Positions 32,500 through 45,481 of a stretch of DNA of 64,000 nucleotides are shown piece by piece. Made by a program: the position numbers and the translations under genes. Every line of letters begins with the position of its first letter. The stretch's first letter is position 1. This stretch comes from Hydnum rufescens UP504 (taxonomy: Eukaryota; Basidiomycota; Agaricomycetes; Cantharellales; Hydnaceae): NCBI GenBank assembly GCA_014904985.1, contig MU128962.1:1-64000 (forward strand). The letters are read 5' to 3'. A model generated the notes under the pieces. It was not told where the DNA came from. It saw nothing but the letters and a program-made list of their open reading frames with translations, and did no database searches.

Positions 32500-34148
32500 T
32501 CAAGGCCCTAGCTCTCCTTCCCGAGGCGGCATCCACACGTGAGGTTCAGGAACATATGCCCTGTGGGCCACCAGCGGGTCCTCAGGGAACCTCGGGTGGG
32601 AGAAGCGTGGCTCCCCACCTGCCGTCACCCCAGGAGAATTCACGCCCCTCGCGTCTGAAGAAAGCATGCTTCCTGGAACAGGAGACAGTATATGCATCAT
32701 GTGCGACTCCCGCCTGGGATCTTCTTCCTCATCGCCCTCATCGGGATCGGAGAAACCGAATCGGCGGCCTGTGAGGAGCCACAGAAGGGCATTTATTGCC
32801 CCCGAGGATGCGAAGAGGATGGCCGCGGGGATGATAAACCCATGCTGGGCCTTAGGGCCCTTTGGATCCCATTGAAGAAATCGAACGAGGGACATTGGCA
32901 ATACCTCCACAGTATAGGCTAAATCCAGTAAGGTTCAAGGTCAGGTCGGTACTCGTGCTTGAGATGGCTGGCCAGAATGTCAGTACCTATTGGATACCTG
33001 AGCTCGAAGGATGGACAAGAATGGAGTAAAATCAGGACCTTCCCCCTATCACCGTGATAGTGCTTACCATGCCATGGACAATGCCTCACGATGACGACGG
33101 CGGTCACGTTTGACAGTCCCCTCTCTAAGCCAGTTAACTACAATAGTGCCGTACAGCACCAAAGAAACGGTAGCCGCGAGCCAAAAGTACGCATATTCAG
33201 TACCGATCTTAAGTCTGGACGCCTCCCCGCTCGTGTGAGGGATCCAGCACCATGGACTATGAGTGAGATGGTGAAAAGCCAGAACGTTGATGCAGTGAAC
33301 AAATACAGTGGAGGACACACTTACCCAGTGTTCCCATAGTAATGTGGGATGGTGGTCGCAGGAATAGTGATCGAAAGAAACTGGAAGACAAAAATGAATA
33401 CGATCATAGCCACCGCAAGCCAATGCGCCTGGGACTGATTCAGCTTGCCAGGGAACATGGTTTGCAAAAATGTCATAACAGCGATCGCAGTAGTGAACCA
33501 GGCTATGATGGATAAGCACTAGTCAAGAACTCGCTAACGGAAAAACGCGTGTCCAAGACGCACACACTCCGCCGTCTCCAATTTGCTTGATCACAGCTGC
33601 AATGGGGAGGTATTTTCAGCATCGTTCACGAACCCATCACGTAACTGGACAGATTCACCTTGGGCGGTACAATAGGAACCTTCAGTGACTTTCCCATTGA
33701 ATGCCCACCGTGCAGTGAGAATATTTCCTACAGCTTGTATGCTGCTTGATGGAGTCAGCGATAGCTCCACCTTGTTGGCACACCTAAACTTGCCTATCCA
33801 TGAATATAGCGATGAGAAATAAGAGAGAGACCGGCTGGAGCGAAGAGCCCCAACCACCATGGCATCGGTAGTGTTTAATGGCATGACACTGGGCGATGCG
33901 AGAGATTTATAGCTGTCGAAAGCACGCCAGCTAAAAATACTTACGATGGTGATCGCAAGCAGTATTGTCACTGCTATGAAGGACACAACCCCCACTTCCG
34001 CGATAAGCTGGAATAGCCGTCTCTCGTGAGTCACCGCGGGGGTAAGGAATAAAAGATAGAATGGCGCCGGACGCACCAGGATTCCCGAGCGAAGCGCGAA
34101 GCTACTCTGAAGCGATGAATTCCAGTTGTTGGGATCGGAGTTCTCCAT
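32500..34148 (-). CDS. Receptor copy G: putative 7TM Git3/cAMP-receptor-like GPCR, intact
   Basis: Start ATG 34,148 (MENSDPNNWNSSLQSSF, NSS sequon); end 32,500; about 380 residues, nine exons with the same phases as copy E. The TAG in the unspliced TM2 region lies within the GC-AG intron 3. Distinct features: TM3 entry AVIKQIGDGGVS, TTAIAVMTFLQTMF, TM4 ending VFIFVFQFLSITIP, PWCWIPHTSGE in the second loop, inner loop KRDRRRHREALS, TM6 VLPMSLVRFLQW. The tail of about 110 residues has GDEEEDPRRES, a Pro/Ser segment and ends WMPPREGELGP. It is close to E in the N-terminus but keeps the full tail. Ligand and G-protein partner are unknown. Confidence 0.76.
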
Positions 34149-35409
34149 AGCAAGAGGACGGATAGTCCAGGGGAGAATTTATGGAGTGAAGGGCGCCAAA
34201 AGCTTCTCAACATCGCATGACTTCGGAATGAAATTGTCAAAGAAAAAGCAAGATCCGAGTAAGACGCCAGGGGATGTATATATATATTGAAGAGAGGCCA
34301 GCAGGCTTGCAGGGACTGAATGGTCCCTTAAGCCAAAATGAAAGTAAGGGCCATCGTACACGTCAAACCTGTGCACTTCTGCACCAGGTCGGAAAAATAA
34401 CGAGTAAGCAATTCTCCAGAGAGTCAGGGAGGAAGCAGAGATGCCCATGGGAAGGTAACCGCGTGCACTCCCACCCCCTTTTTAGGGAACAAGTCGCTTG
34501 ACATTTCACATCCTAATAGCTTGGTTATTTTGGCACCCGAGGTACCTATCCATAAGAGAATCTCCTATATATCTTTTCCATCTTTCTATAACAGAAGGGA
34601 CTTGGGGGTCAACCTTGCTCACCTGTAGAGTTTGGGCGGCAGGGTAAAGTTCAAACTGCCTTGGGTAGGATCATTGTGTACTGGTGGGTGTATTGAAGTA
34701 GATTAAACAAAGAAAAAAGCTGATGCGGCAGAGCCCGATACCGTACCGCCACCGGTCTCGACTCACGGCTCGAGCCAACTTCGAGCCCAAGTCGCGGCGA
34801 CACTATTAACAGTTCAGCTGGCTGGCAAGAATACCTTCGGAAAATTACATCTCAAAACACGCTCATTATTATTGTCGAAAAAATCCGAAACTCATAATTA
34901 CACGTGGTCATGCAGGCCGAATTTCTATATTGAGTGTACATTCCGACCAGCATCTGATTGGTCCAGTACTTCCCTTTCCGACCTGCATCTGACTGGTTCG
35001 GCATGTCATCTTTCATCTGGTACTCAATCGCTCGGCCGCTTCTGTAGCTATGACTCTAAGGCTCATTCCTCGCTCTCATTATTCCAACTATGGTGATATC
35101 GCATTATTATAGCCCCCCCCCTTTTTGCCGAGGAACATCTCATGTAAAGTGAACCATTCAATTAGTAACACAGAGCGCGATTCATAGAGTCCCCGCCTAC
35201 TCCAAATTAGCATTGGTCGTGTCCGGCATCAAACGTAATTCCAGCACTAGACACGCTCTTCTCTCATACTCCCTCATTCTAAGTGGAAATTCCACTTGGT
35301 GAGGATTTTACCATATCTATCCGATAATCGGTTTTAGTTCATTCCCTCCACGACTTTTTTATACTAATGCCATACCTTTGGACTATCGACGCTGAGAAAA
35401 ATCCCATCC
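34149..35409. other. G 5' flank and H 3' flank; no gene
   Basis: 34,149-34,735 is the shared receptor 5' flank, including CCCTTTTTAGGGAACAAG and CACCTGTAGAGTTTGG. 34,745-34,825 is a CTCGACTCACGGCTCGAGCC-rich tract. 34,840-35,090 matches 22,905-23,160. 35,130-35,409 is the receptor 3' module with a C/T run. Confidence 0.5.
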
Positions 35410-37096
35410 TCAGGGCCCTGGCTCTCCTTCCCGAGGCGGCATCCACTCATAAGGTTCAGTAATGTACCCCCTGTGCACCACTGGCGGGTCCTCAGGGAAG
35501 CTCGGCTGAGAAAAATGCCACTCCCCACCCGCCGTCGCTGCGCGAAAATGCAGGCCCCTCCTGCCTGGAGAAACCATCCCCCCTGAGACGGGAGAGAGCA
35601 TCCTTCCTGGAACAGAAGACACCATATATGTCATGTAAGACTCCCGCCTGGGATCTTCTTCCTTGTCGCGCTCATCGCCCTCATGGGGATCAGAGAAACC
35701 GAATCGGCGGCCTGTGAGGAGCCACAGAAGGACGTTGATGGCTCCCGACGATGCGAAGAGGATGGCCGCGAGGATGAGAAACCCACGTTGGGGCCTAGGG
35801 CCCTTAGAATTCCATTCGAGAAATCGAACGAGGGATATTGGGAATACTTCCGCCGTATACGCTAAACCCAGCAAAGCTCAAGGTCAGTTGGATACTCGCG
35901 CTTAAGATGGGCTAGCCAGAATGATAGTACCTATTGGATACCTGAGTTTGAACGATGAACAGGAATGAAACAGAATCAGGACCCTCCCCCTGTCACCGTG
36001 GTAGCGCTTACCATGCCATAGATATTGCCTCACGGTGCCGACGGTGGTCGCGTTTCATAGTAGCCTCTCGAAGCCAGTTGACCACAATAATGCCATACAG
36101 CACAAAGGAAACGGTAGCCGCCAGCCAAAGGTACCCATATTCGCTACCGATCTTGAGTCTGGACACTTCTCCGCTCGTGTAAGTGATCCAGCACCATGCG
36201 CTATGAGTGCGATGGTGAAAGGGCGGAATGTTGATGCAATGAGCAAATACATTGGAGGACACACTTACCCAGCGTCCCCATAGTAATGTGGGATCGTTAT
36301 TGCGGGAATAATGATGATAAGGAAGAGGAAGAGGAAAGTCCAGACGATCATAGCCACTGCAAGCCGACGCGCCTGCGACGGATTCAGCTTCCCTGGGAAC
36401 ATGGTTTGGACAAATGTCATGATGGCGACCGAAGTCGTGAACCACGCTATGATGGATAAGCAGTGATCAGGAACTCGCTGACGGAAAATTCATATCCAAG
36501 ACGCACACACACCGCCCTCTCCAATCTGTTTGATCACAGCTGCAATGGGGAGACATCTTCAGCAAAGTTCACTGGTGCCATCACATGAGTGGGCAGATTC
36601 GCCTTGGGTGGTACAGTATGGGCCCTCAGTGACTTTCCCATCGAACGCCCACCGTACACAGAGGATATTTCCTATGGCTTGGATGCTGCTTGATCGAATC
36701 AGCAATAGCTCCACCTCCCTCGCACACCCAAACTTACCTATCCATAAGCATGGCCATGAGAAATAGGAGAGAGACCGGCTGGAGCGGGGAGCCCGAATCG
36801 CCACGACGTCGGGAATATTTAATGGTGTTGCGCTGTAGGTGGTGCGAGAGATTCATAACTGTCGACAGCACGCCAGCTAAAAATACTTACAATGGAGATC
36901 GCAAGGAGCGCTGACACTCCTATAAAAGATACACACCCCACTTCAGGCGACCAGCTGGATGCACCGTGTTTCGTGAGCCACAGCGGCGGGTAAGGGATAG
37001 AAAATCGAATGGCACAGGACGCACCAGGATTCCAGCGCGAAGCGCAAAGTTGCTCTGAAGAAATGCATTCCAGTTGTCAGGATCGAGGTTCGTCAT
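35410..37096 (-). pseudogene. Receptor copy H: 7TM GPCR family, frameshift in TM1
   Basis: Start ATG 37,096 (MTNLDPDNWNAFLQSNF; sequon lost); end 35,410. An extra C in exon 2 (CTGGTCGCCTGAAGTGGGG near 36,948) shifts the frame into TGA right after the acceptor, so TM1 is lost. The other exons are well conserved, including AVIKQIGEGGVS and a tail with PHEGDERDKEEDPRRES. Intron 3 here has a canonical GT donor (GATAG|GTAAGT), unlike most copies. It forms a close pair with I in the tail (HFRAATAGGEWHFSQPSFPE). Confidence 0.65.
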
Positions 37097-38475
37097 ATCG
37101 AGAGAGCAAGTTGATTCATGCCAGAACTTATGCAGTGAAGGGCGCCAAAAGTTTCTGAATATAGCAATACTTTGGAATGAAATTCTCAAAGAAGAGCTAA
37201 GAACCGAGAAACAGGGGGGGCGGGATTTATAGATATGTTCATATCTTGAGGCAATGCTAGGACGCTTGCAATGGCTGAATGGTTGCCCCAAGCACTGGTC
37301 AACTCAAACCACGATGAGTGAATTGCCGGACGAGCTCCAGTGTCGGTCCCAATGGATCCCTGCAACTCCAGGAACACGGCGAGGTTTTCAGGCATGGGTT
37401 GTACAAGTGCAGACGCGAGTATTCAAGAACACGACCCCAAACACCCTCCTTGAATTTTCCGGAATCAAATCAGCCACAAACATTGAATTTCCCTATTGAT
37501 TATTGTTGCAAGCTGAAATGATGTCCACTCAACTTGCGGTGACTTGCGGTGGCTTGGAGCGACTTGCGACTTCCAAGTCAAAATCGAGTCGCGAGTCGCG
37601 ACTTGAGTCGACTTGAGCTAACGGCACCTTCCATATCTACATGTATAGAACTATTTGGGGACGGCCAGCTTTGCAGCGATGACCCGGGGTGTATATGTAC
37701 CTAGAAAGAGCCTTGGGTTGTTTGTGCATTTGGAAAAGTCGGATTCGTACAAAAGGTGCAGTTTGTTATACTCTGATACATGTGAATGAAGAAAAGACAC
37801 TGGGTCACAGAGGTGATACATGCTGATGGCCTCAGGGGTGGAGAGGTTGCTCAGAGATCACGCAAAAGGTCAATTATAGTAGTTGCAAATGCACAGCACA
37901 TGGCTTCTTACTCACCTCGAGTGCTTCCTTATGGTGGCCAAATTCTGAAAGAATGCAGAGGTTGTCAAGATCCGGCTGGAATGCATCAGGTCCATCTCCA
38001 TACAAGAAAGACACACGGCCTTGCCTGGAGTGCTTACAAATGCTGAGGCTGTGAAGAGAACAAGCGAAACCAGAGGCGAATATAGCTGGTCAATCTGCTA
38101 CTACCAGGAAATGAATGTCTACAGTCTCCTCAGTGGCCTTGGGCACTTCTTCATGGCGGCCAAATTGCGGCAGACAGGTAGAGAGATCGCCAAAGACCAG
38201 GCGGGGTGAACAGTTCAATTAGTAACACAGGGCATGATTCAAAGAGTCCCCGCCTAATCCAAATTAGCATTGGTCGTGTCCGGTATCGAAGACAATTCTA
38301 GCCTTAGATAGGTCGCTCTTTCAAACCCCTTCCATACTCCCTCATTCTAAGTGGAAATTCCAGTTGGTGGGGATCTGGCGTATGTAGATGATGATCAGTT
38401 TTAGTTCATTCTCCCCGCGATTTTTTCATATTAATGCCATACCTTTGTACTATAGACGCGGAAAAGACTCTATCC
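37097..38475. other. H 5' flank, GAGTCG tract, unique DNA and I 3' flank
   Basis: 37,097-37,280 is the shared 5' flank. 37,540-37,620 contains GACTTGCGACTT and GAGTCGCGAGTCGCGACTT repeats. 37,630-38,210 is unique; the ORF at 37,786-38,046 has no feature I recognise. 38,210-38,475 is the receptor 3' module. Confidence 0.4.
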
Positions 38476-40153
38476 TCAAAGCCCTAACTCTCGTTCCCGA
38501 GACGGCATCCACTCATAAGGTTCAGGAATACATACCCTGTGTGCCACTGGCGGGTCTTCAGGGAAGCTCGGCTGAGAAAAATGCCACTCCCCACCCGCCG
38601 TTGCTGCACGAAAATGCAGGCCCCTGCCGCCTGGAGAAAGCATCCCCCCTGAGACAGGGGGCAGCGTCCTCCCTGGAACAGGGGACAGCATATGCATCAT
38701 GTAAGACACCTGCCTGCAATCTTCTTCCTCGTCGCCCTCATGGGGATCGGAGAAACCGAATCGGCGGCCTGTGAGGAGCCACAGAAGGACATTGATTACC
38801 CCCGAGGACGCGGGAAGCAGGGCCGCGAGGATGATATACCCATGGTGGACCCTAGGGGCTTTCGGGTCCCATTGAAGAAATCGAACGAGGGATATTGGGA
38901 ATACCTCCGCAGTGTAGGCTAAATCCAGTAAGATTTAAGGTCAGTTCGCTACTTGCATTTGAAATGAGCTGGCCAGAATGATAGTACCTATTGGATACCT
39001 GAGCTCAAAGGATAGACAGGAATAGAATGAGGACCTTCCCCACATCGCCGTGGTAGCACTTACCATAACATAGCTATTGCCTCACGGTGACGACGGCGGT
39101 CGGATTTCACAGTGGCTTCTCTAAGCCAGTTAACTACTATAGTGCCGTACAGCACAAAGGAAACGGTAGCCGCCAGCCAATAGTAGGCATATGTGCTACC
39201 GATCTTGAGTCTTGACGCCTCCCCGACTCGTGTCAGAGATCCAGCACCATGCGCTATGAGCGAGATGGTGAAAAGTTAGAACGCTGATGGAATAAACAAA
39301 TACAGTGGTGTTCACACTTACCCAGTGTCCCCATAGTAATGTGGGATAGTCATTGCGGGAAGAGTGATTGTAAGGGACAGGAAGAGGAAAATGAAGACGA
39401 TCATAGCCATCGCAAGCCAATGCGCTTGCGACCGATTCAGCTTTCCAGGGAACATGGTTTGCACAAACGTCATGACGGCGATCGCAGTGGTGAACCAGCC
39501 TATGATGGGTGAGCACTGATCAGGAACTCACTAACTAACGGAAAACCCATATCCAAGACGCACCCGCACCGCCTTCTCCAATCTGTTTCATCACGGCTGC
39601 AATGGGAGATGTTTTCAGCAGAGTTCACTGGAGTCCATCACATAACTGGACAAATTCACCTTGGGTGGCACAATATGAACCCTCAGTAACTTTCCCATTG
39701 AAGGCCCACCGTGCACTGAAGATATTCCTATGGCTTGTATACTGCTCGACCGAGTTAGCGATAGCTCCACCTCGCCTGCACACCCAAACTTGCCTATCCA
39801 TGAACATAGCAATGAGAAATAAGAGAGAGACCGGCTGGAGGGAAGAGCCCCAACCACCATGACGTCGGTAATGTTTAATGGCATTGCACTGTGCGTAGTG
39901 CGAGAGTTTCATAGCTGTCGAAAGCACACGAGGTAAAAAAATACTTACAATGGAGATGACAAGGAGTATTGTCACTGCTATAAACGACACACTCCCTACT
40001 TCAGCGATAAGCTGGATGTGCCGTCTCTCATGAGCCACGGTGGTGGGCAAGGAATAGAAGATAGAATGGCACAGGACACACCAGGATTCCCGAGCGAAGC
40101 GCGAAGTTATTCTGAAGAGAGGTGTTCCAGTTGTTAGGATCAAAGACCGCCAT
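38476..40153 (-). pseudogene. Receptor copy I: 7TM GPCR family, disrupted
   Basis: Start ATG 40,153 (MAVFDPNNWNTSLQNNF); end 38,476. Exon 4 has lost one base (GCCATAGGAATATC near 39,727), although using the internal CCATAG as acceptor would restore the NIFSARWAFNGK frame. Exon 7 has one extra base (ACGAGTCGGGGAGGCG near 39,220) just after WCWI, which ends the frame before TM5. The TM3 entry is AVMKQIGEGGAG. The tail is intact and H-like (PVPGRTLPPVSGGMLSPGG). Confidence 0.65.
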
Positions 40154-42012
40154 AGCAAGAGGATGGTAAGGTTCAGAGACAGAATTTACGGAGTGAAGGG
40201 CGCCAAAAGCCTCTGAATATAGCAAGACTTTGGAATGAAATTGGCGAAGAAAAAGCAAGAACCGAGCAAGGCGCGCGGGTATTTATGCATATCTGGAAGC
40301 GAGGCCAACAGGCCGCAGTGGCCGAATGGCCGCTTAAGCTGAAAGGATGGGCAAGGTTCATTGTGTATGTCAGACTTGAGCACTTCTGCGCCAGGTTGCG
40401 AAAATAAAAGGTTGGCAATTCTTCAGAAAGTCGGGGGAGAAGCGGAGATACAGTGCCCGCCGGAAACTCGTGGTTTGCATTCTTTTTGTTCCAGAGAAAC
40501 AGATACATCTATTTGGGCAAATAATGAGAAACACAACCCAAAAAGAAAAATACTTCTCGTCATCTCTGTTTGGTAGCAATGTCAATATGTCTCCCAAAGA
40601 AGGAATATGTCCGCAGGTCGTCGTCATCTGATTCGTGGATTCTCTGGCGTAGGATTTCAGCAAGAAGCAGTTATAGTAGGGGTTGGGAAACAGGGATTGA
40701 GACAGGGGTGCCATTTTCCTTGAGGATTCCTCACCCGAGGGCATCATAAATAAATGGTTTCTTTTTCGGAGAGAAGCCGATGTCGAATTCTTCAGAGTTT
40801 GTTCTGAGGCGTGCCACATGGAACAAGGGACAAGTCATAGTAGCAAAGTGGTCGAAAATAGAAACATATAAGTCTGAAACAAAAGACACGGGAAGAGGAT
40901 AACGAGGGGAGGATTCAAAAGCCGGAATGCAGTACTATCATCGTTAACGCTGGTTACGGAGGACTCAACGCCGGAAGGGTCCGGGATTGTGTGGAAGGGT
41001 CGAGCGTTCTGGGGCAAGTATTTCGGCAATACCTCATTCAATATTGAGTATTTTGACCTTCTGCACCATAGAAATCACCACGTATTTGATCGTATGGACC
41101 TTCAGAGAGTCAGAATGCAAAGATTTGGATGTTAAAATCGCTACAGTCGGAGTAATTGCACATTTCTCAGATAAACCACTGAGAATAGCAGAATCAATTC
41201 ACCAGATCGTTGTTTTTCTAGGCGATCTCCAACCCCCTGAGAACAAATCAGGGCGGAATATTCGGATATTTAGAGACTCGGTCAAGCGCCCACGGTATTT
41301 TGCGTTTTACGGATGAACCGCTGCGAACCAGGAAATTAAAATGTGATATTATTTTCCTCTGCCTGCGGACTCGACTAAAAATTAGAGGAGCTGAAGAACA
41401 GGATCTCACTCAGCGAGGTTCACATGGTCCACCTCATTACTAAGTGGTGCAGCAAGTGACCAAATATTCATCAATCGTTCTGATTTTTGGCCGAGCAGGC
41501 AGAGGTAAATGGGTCCTCTAACATTATTGCACTCCTATCACGTTGATTGCACTGGTTGGTCCACAAAACGGAAAATACCATAGCCCCGCGAGTCAACCCC
41601 TAAACATTCGAATACTCAATAGGGTAAGATACCCCGAGTGTGGGGATTTTAGCATCCAAATCTCCAAATTCCGGCACTCTGAAGACATCGGAAGGCGGAC
41701 GCGATCAAAGACGACTAGATTAACATTACACCAAGGCGAACAATACTCAATATTGAATGACCTATGGTTAACATACTCTCCACCAAACGCTCTGCGCCTT
41801 CCCGGACCCTTGTCCGGGCGTTAATAATCATTGTCAATGGCAATAATGCACCCCGCATTGCGAGTATGCCACCTTACTCGATACTATGGAGTGGGTAATA
41901 GACAAGCTGGAATTCCTGTTTATCTGACCGAGGATCACTTTACATTAATTACACACCTCGGAATGATAATTCAATATTCGTACCGGCGAGTGCAACCAAC
42001 CAAATCCCACCC
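40154..42012. other. I 5' flank and J 3' flank; no gene recognised
   Basis: 40,154-40,690 is the shared 5' flank. 40,980-41,330 is related to 44,450-44,700 (GGCAATACCT-ATTCAATATT, GGAATATTCGGATATTTAGAGA). 41,800-41,960 is related to 45,170-45,320 and 48,640-48,800 (TTGTCAATGGCAATAATGC-type block, GGAATTCC-GTTTATCTG-CCGAGGATC). These mark a J/K/L-specific flank. Short ORFs are not conserved between copies. Confidence 0.45.
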
Positions 42013-43744
42013 TCAGGGCCCTAGCTCTCCTTCCTGAGATGGCATCCACACATAAGGTCCAGGAACGTCCACCCCCTGCGATATCGGGGAGTCTTCAGGG
42101 AAGCTCGGCTGGGAGAAGTCCGACTCCCCGCCCGTCATCGACGTAGGAGAATGCAAGGTCCCCGAACCGGGAGAAGGCATCTCCTCTGCGCCTGGAGGAG
42201 GCGCCTCCTCCGCAAATGGAGAAAACATTTCCCCTGCAACAGGAGATAGCATCCCCCCCGAAACAGGAGTCAGTATTTCCGTCATGTAAGACCCCTGTCT
42301 GCGACCATTGCTCTCCTCCGGAGGATCGGAAAAACCGAATCGGCGGCCTGTAAGGAGCCACAGGAGCACGTTGACTGCCCCCGAGGACGCGAAGAGGACG
42401 GCGGCGAGGATGATAAACCCATGCTGGGGCTTACGGCCCTTCGGTTTCCATTGAAGAAATCGAACAAGGGATATTGGGAATATCTCCACAGTGTATGCTA
42501 AATCCAGTAAGGTTCAAGTTCAGTTCGATACTCGCACTTAAAATGAGCTGATATAATGAGAGTACCTATTGGATACCTGAGCCCGACGGATGGACAGAAA
42601 TGGAATAGAATCAGGACCTTTCCATGAGAAAGAATGCCTCGGCATGGCAGCGCTTACCATCCCATCGATATTGCCTCGCGATGGCGACGGCGGTCGCGTT
42701 TCGCAGTTGCCTCTCTAAGCCAGCTGACTATAATAATGCCGTACAGCACAAAGGAAACGGTGGCGGCCAGCCAGAAGTAGGCATATTCGCTCCCGATTCT
42801 GAGCCTTGACGCCTCCCTGCTCGTGTCAATGATCCAGCACCATGCACTGTGGGCGAGACGATGGAACCCCAAAACATTGAGGCAATGAGCAAATACAGTG
42901 GATGACGCACTCACCCGGTATTCCCATAGTAACGTGGGATGGTCGTTGCAGGAATAGTGATCATGAGAAACAAGAAGAGGGAAATGAAAATGATCATAGC
43001 CGCTGCGAGTCCGCGCGCTTGCGACCGATTGAGCTTGCCAGGGAACATAGTTTGCACAAACGTCATGACGGCGATCGCAATCGTGAACCAGGCTATGATG
43101 AATAAGGACTGATCAGGAGTGCCCTAGCGGAAAGCCCGTCTTCAAGACCCACACACTCCGTCATTTCCAATCTGTTTGAGTACGGCTTCAACGGAGAGAT
43201 CTTTTCAGCAGAGTTCACTAGGGCCATCGCATAACTGGAGAGATTCACCTTGGGCGGTACAATACGAGCCCTCAGTGACCTTCCCATGGAACGCCCACCG
43301 CGCACTCAGGATATTCCCCATGGCCTGTATACTGCTCCATCGAGTCAGCGATAGCTGTGCCTCATTTGCATACCCAAGCTTGCCTATCCATGAATATAGC
43401 AATGAGAAATAGGAGAGAGAGTGGCTGGAGCGGGGAGTCCTCTGGGCCCCAACCGCCATAAATTCGGTGAATTTTAATGGCACGACGCTGTGGGCGGTGC
43501 GAGAGATTTCCAGCCGTCGGAAGCGCGCCAGCTAAAAGTACTTACGATGGAGACCACAAGGAGCACTGTCACTGCTATAAAAGACACAATCCCCACTTCA
43601 GCAATCAACTGGAGCATGCCGTCTTTCGTGAGCCACGGTGGCGGGTAAGCAATAGAATGACACAAGACGCACCAGGATTCCCGAGCGAAGCGCAAAGTCA
43701 TTCTGAAGAGATGCATTCCAGTTGTCAGGATCGAGGTTCGCCAT
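42013..43744 (-). CDS. Receptor copy J: putative 7TM Git3/cAMP-receptor-like GPCR, intact
   Basis: Start ATG 43,744 (MANLDPDNWNASLQNDF, NAS sequon); end 42,013; about 405 residues, the longest tail of the family. The acceptor CTCCAG before LIAEVGIVSFIAV gives exon 2 in frame, as in C. Exon 3 has a Pro-Glu-Asp insertion before TM2. Intron 3 has a GC donor (GCAAGC). Further motifs: YCTAQ, AVLKQIGNDGVS, AAAMIIFISLFLFLMITI, AWCWI, YFWLAATVSFVLYGIIIV and a TM7 like the others. The tail carries a repeated block of Pro/Gly/Ala units of the type MLSPVAGEMFSPFAEE, an expansion of the short repeat seen in C and H, followed by the common WMPSQEGELGP end. Confidence 0.72.
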
Positions 43745-45481
43745 ATCCAGGGACGAGATGGTTCATCGTAAATTTCATAGAGTGAAGCGTGTCAAAGGCT
43801 TCTCAATATAGCAAGGCTTTGAATGAAATTGGCAAAAAAGGCAGTACTGTAAGGCCGGGAATTTATACATGTCCTGGAGGCGATGCCAGCAGGCTGTCAG
43901 TGGCTGAATGGGCGGTTAAGCCCAAAGGACGAGCAAGGCTCATGGTACATATCGGACTCGAGTGCTTCTGCGCCAACTTCCAAAATAAAAGGTAGACATT
44001 CGTTCCACGAAGAGACGGAGATACCTGTTGGTCCGCGCTCAATCGACCGCCTCGAGTCAATCCCCCAGGCTGACAATTGCTGCACATCCTGGAGCACCAT
44101 AGGTTGCTTATTCTGGTACTCTACGGAGCCCATCTATCCCCGAATCTTCTATATCTTTTCTGTCTTTCCATATAGCAAGAGAAACTGAGGGGAACGAGAG
44201 AAAGTGTGTCAAGAACGTGGGAGATGCCTAACGGGGTTTGCGGGATTTACGGCCTTAAGAACCCTAGACGCTTCTGCTGCGCAGCTCGCTCTGCAGCCCC
44301 GATAGACCCCCACAATTTACAAGACTTTGCTATAGGAGAGGGGTATCTAGCTGCCGTACGATCCCTAGGTGTAGACTAGTAGACTATCCGCCTAAGAGTC
44401 CCACTCGGCAATCCGGGCCGCATCTGATGAAGAGGACTCAACGCCAGGATGAAGGATCTGGGAAACCTATGGATAGGCGCCGATCGTTCTGCGGAAAGCA
44501 TTTTGGCAATACCTAATTCAATATTCAATATTTTTGGTTGCTGAACCATCGAACGAGTCCTATTTGATCATGTGCTCCTCCTGGTGTATCAGTCGTACGA
44601 AGAACCCCTTGAAAAGAAATCGGGGCAATATTCGAATATTTAGAGATTGGGTCAAGGGCCTATGGTATCCTGCGTTATGCGGACTAAGCGTTGTGAACCA
44701 TGGGATAATATTGTCAGCTCGCATAATAATGAGGTGGACTGTGCCCACCTCGCTTAGTGGGATCAAGTTCTTTGATTCCTCATTTTTACTCGAGTGTAGA
44801 GGAATATTCACCAAGTGGTACGGCGACTGATCAAATATTCTTCGGTCGCTTTGATTTTTGCTTGACTAGGCTCAGTTAAATGGGCGCTCCAGTAATATTG
44901 AATTCAAACTGCCTGATTCACAATGGTTCGTCCACGAAATAAAACACCATGGCCGTCCGACCCAAGCTCTAAATATTCAAATCTCGACGCCCTATCGGGC
45001 AGCCTGTTGGGGGCCTATAAATCGAGAATTACACAGATAATGATCAGAAGGTGCACATCATCAAATAGGACTAGTTCAATTTTACACCAAGACAAAGTAT
45101 ACAATATTGAGTGGGGTGTCTTTCCGAAACACGCTCAGTGCCTTCGTAGGTCTCCCGGACCACTCGACCCGACGTTGATGACCATCATTGACCGCAACGG
45201 GCGCAGCATTGCCGGGGGATTCATCGATCGCCTACCCAATGCGGGTGCCCCCTATTCAATATTACAGAGTAAGAGACAAGACTGGAATTCCTTGTTTATC
45301 TGGCCGAGGATCGGGTTTTATCTCCAGGATTATTGAAATCAGATAACTCGGACAATAATTCGATATGATATGGAGATGCAGACAAAAAAAATCACCGATT
45401 CCATTCATCCTCAAGGCCCTAGCTCTCCTTAGCGAGGTTGCATCCACTCATAAGGCTCACGAATGTGCGCCTCACGCACCA
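43745..45481. other. J 5' flank and K 3' flank; no gene recognised
   Basis: 43,745-44,165 is the shared 5' flank (GTGTCAAAGGCTTCTCAATA, CTTCTGCGCCAACTTCC). 44,450-45,360 is the J/K/L-type 3' flank, with AATATT-rich blocks. 44,200-44,450 has nothing recognisable. Confidence 0.45.
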
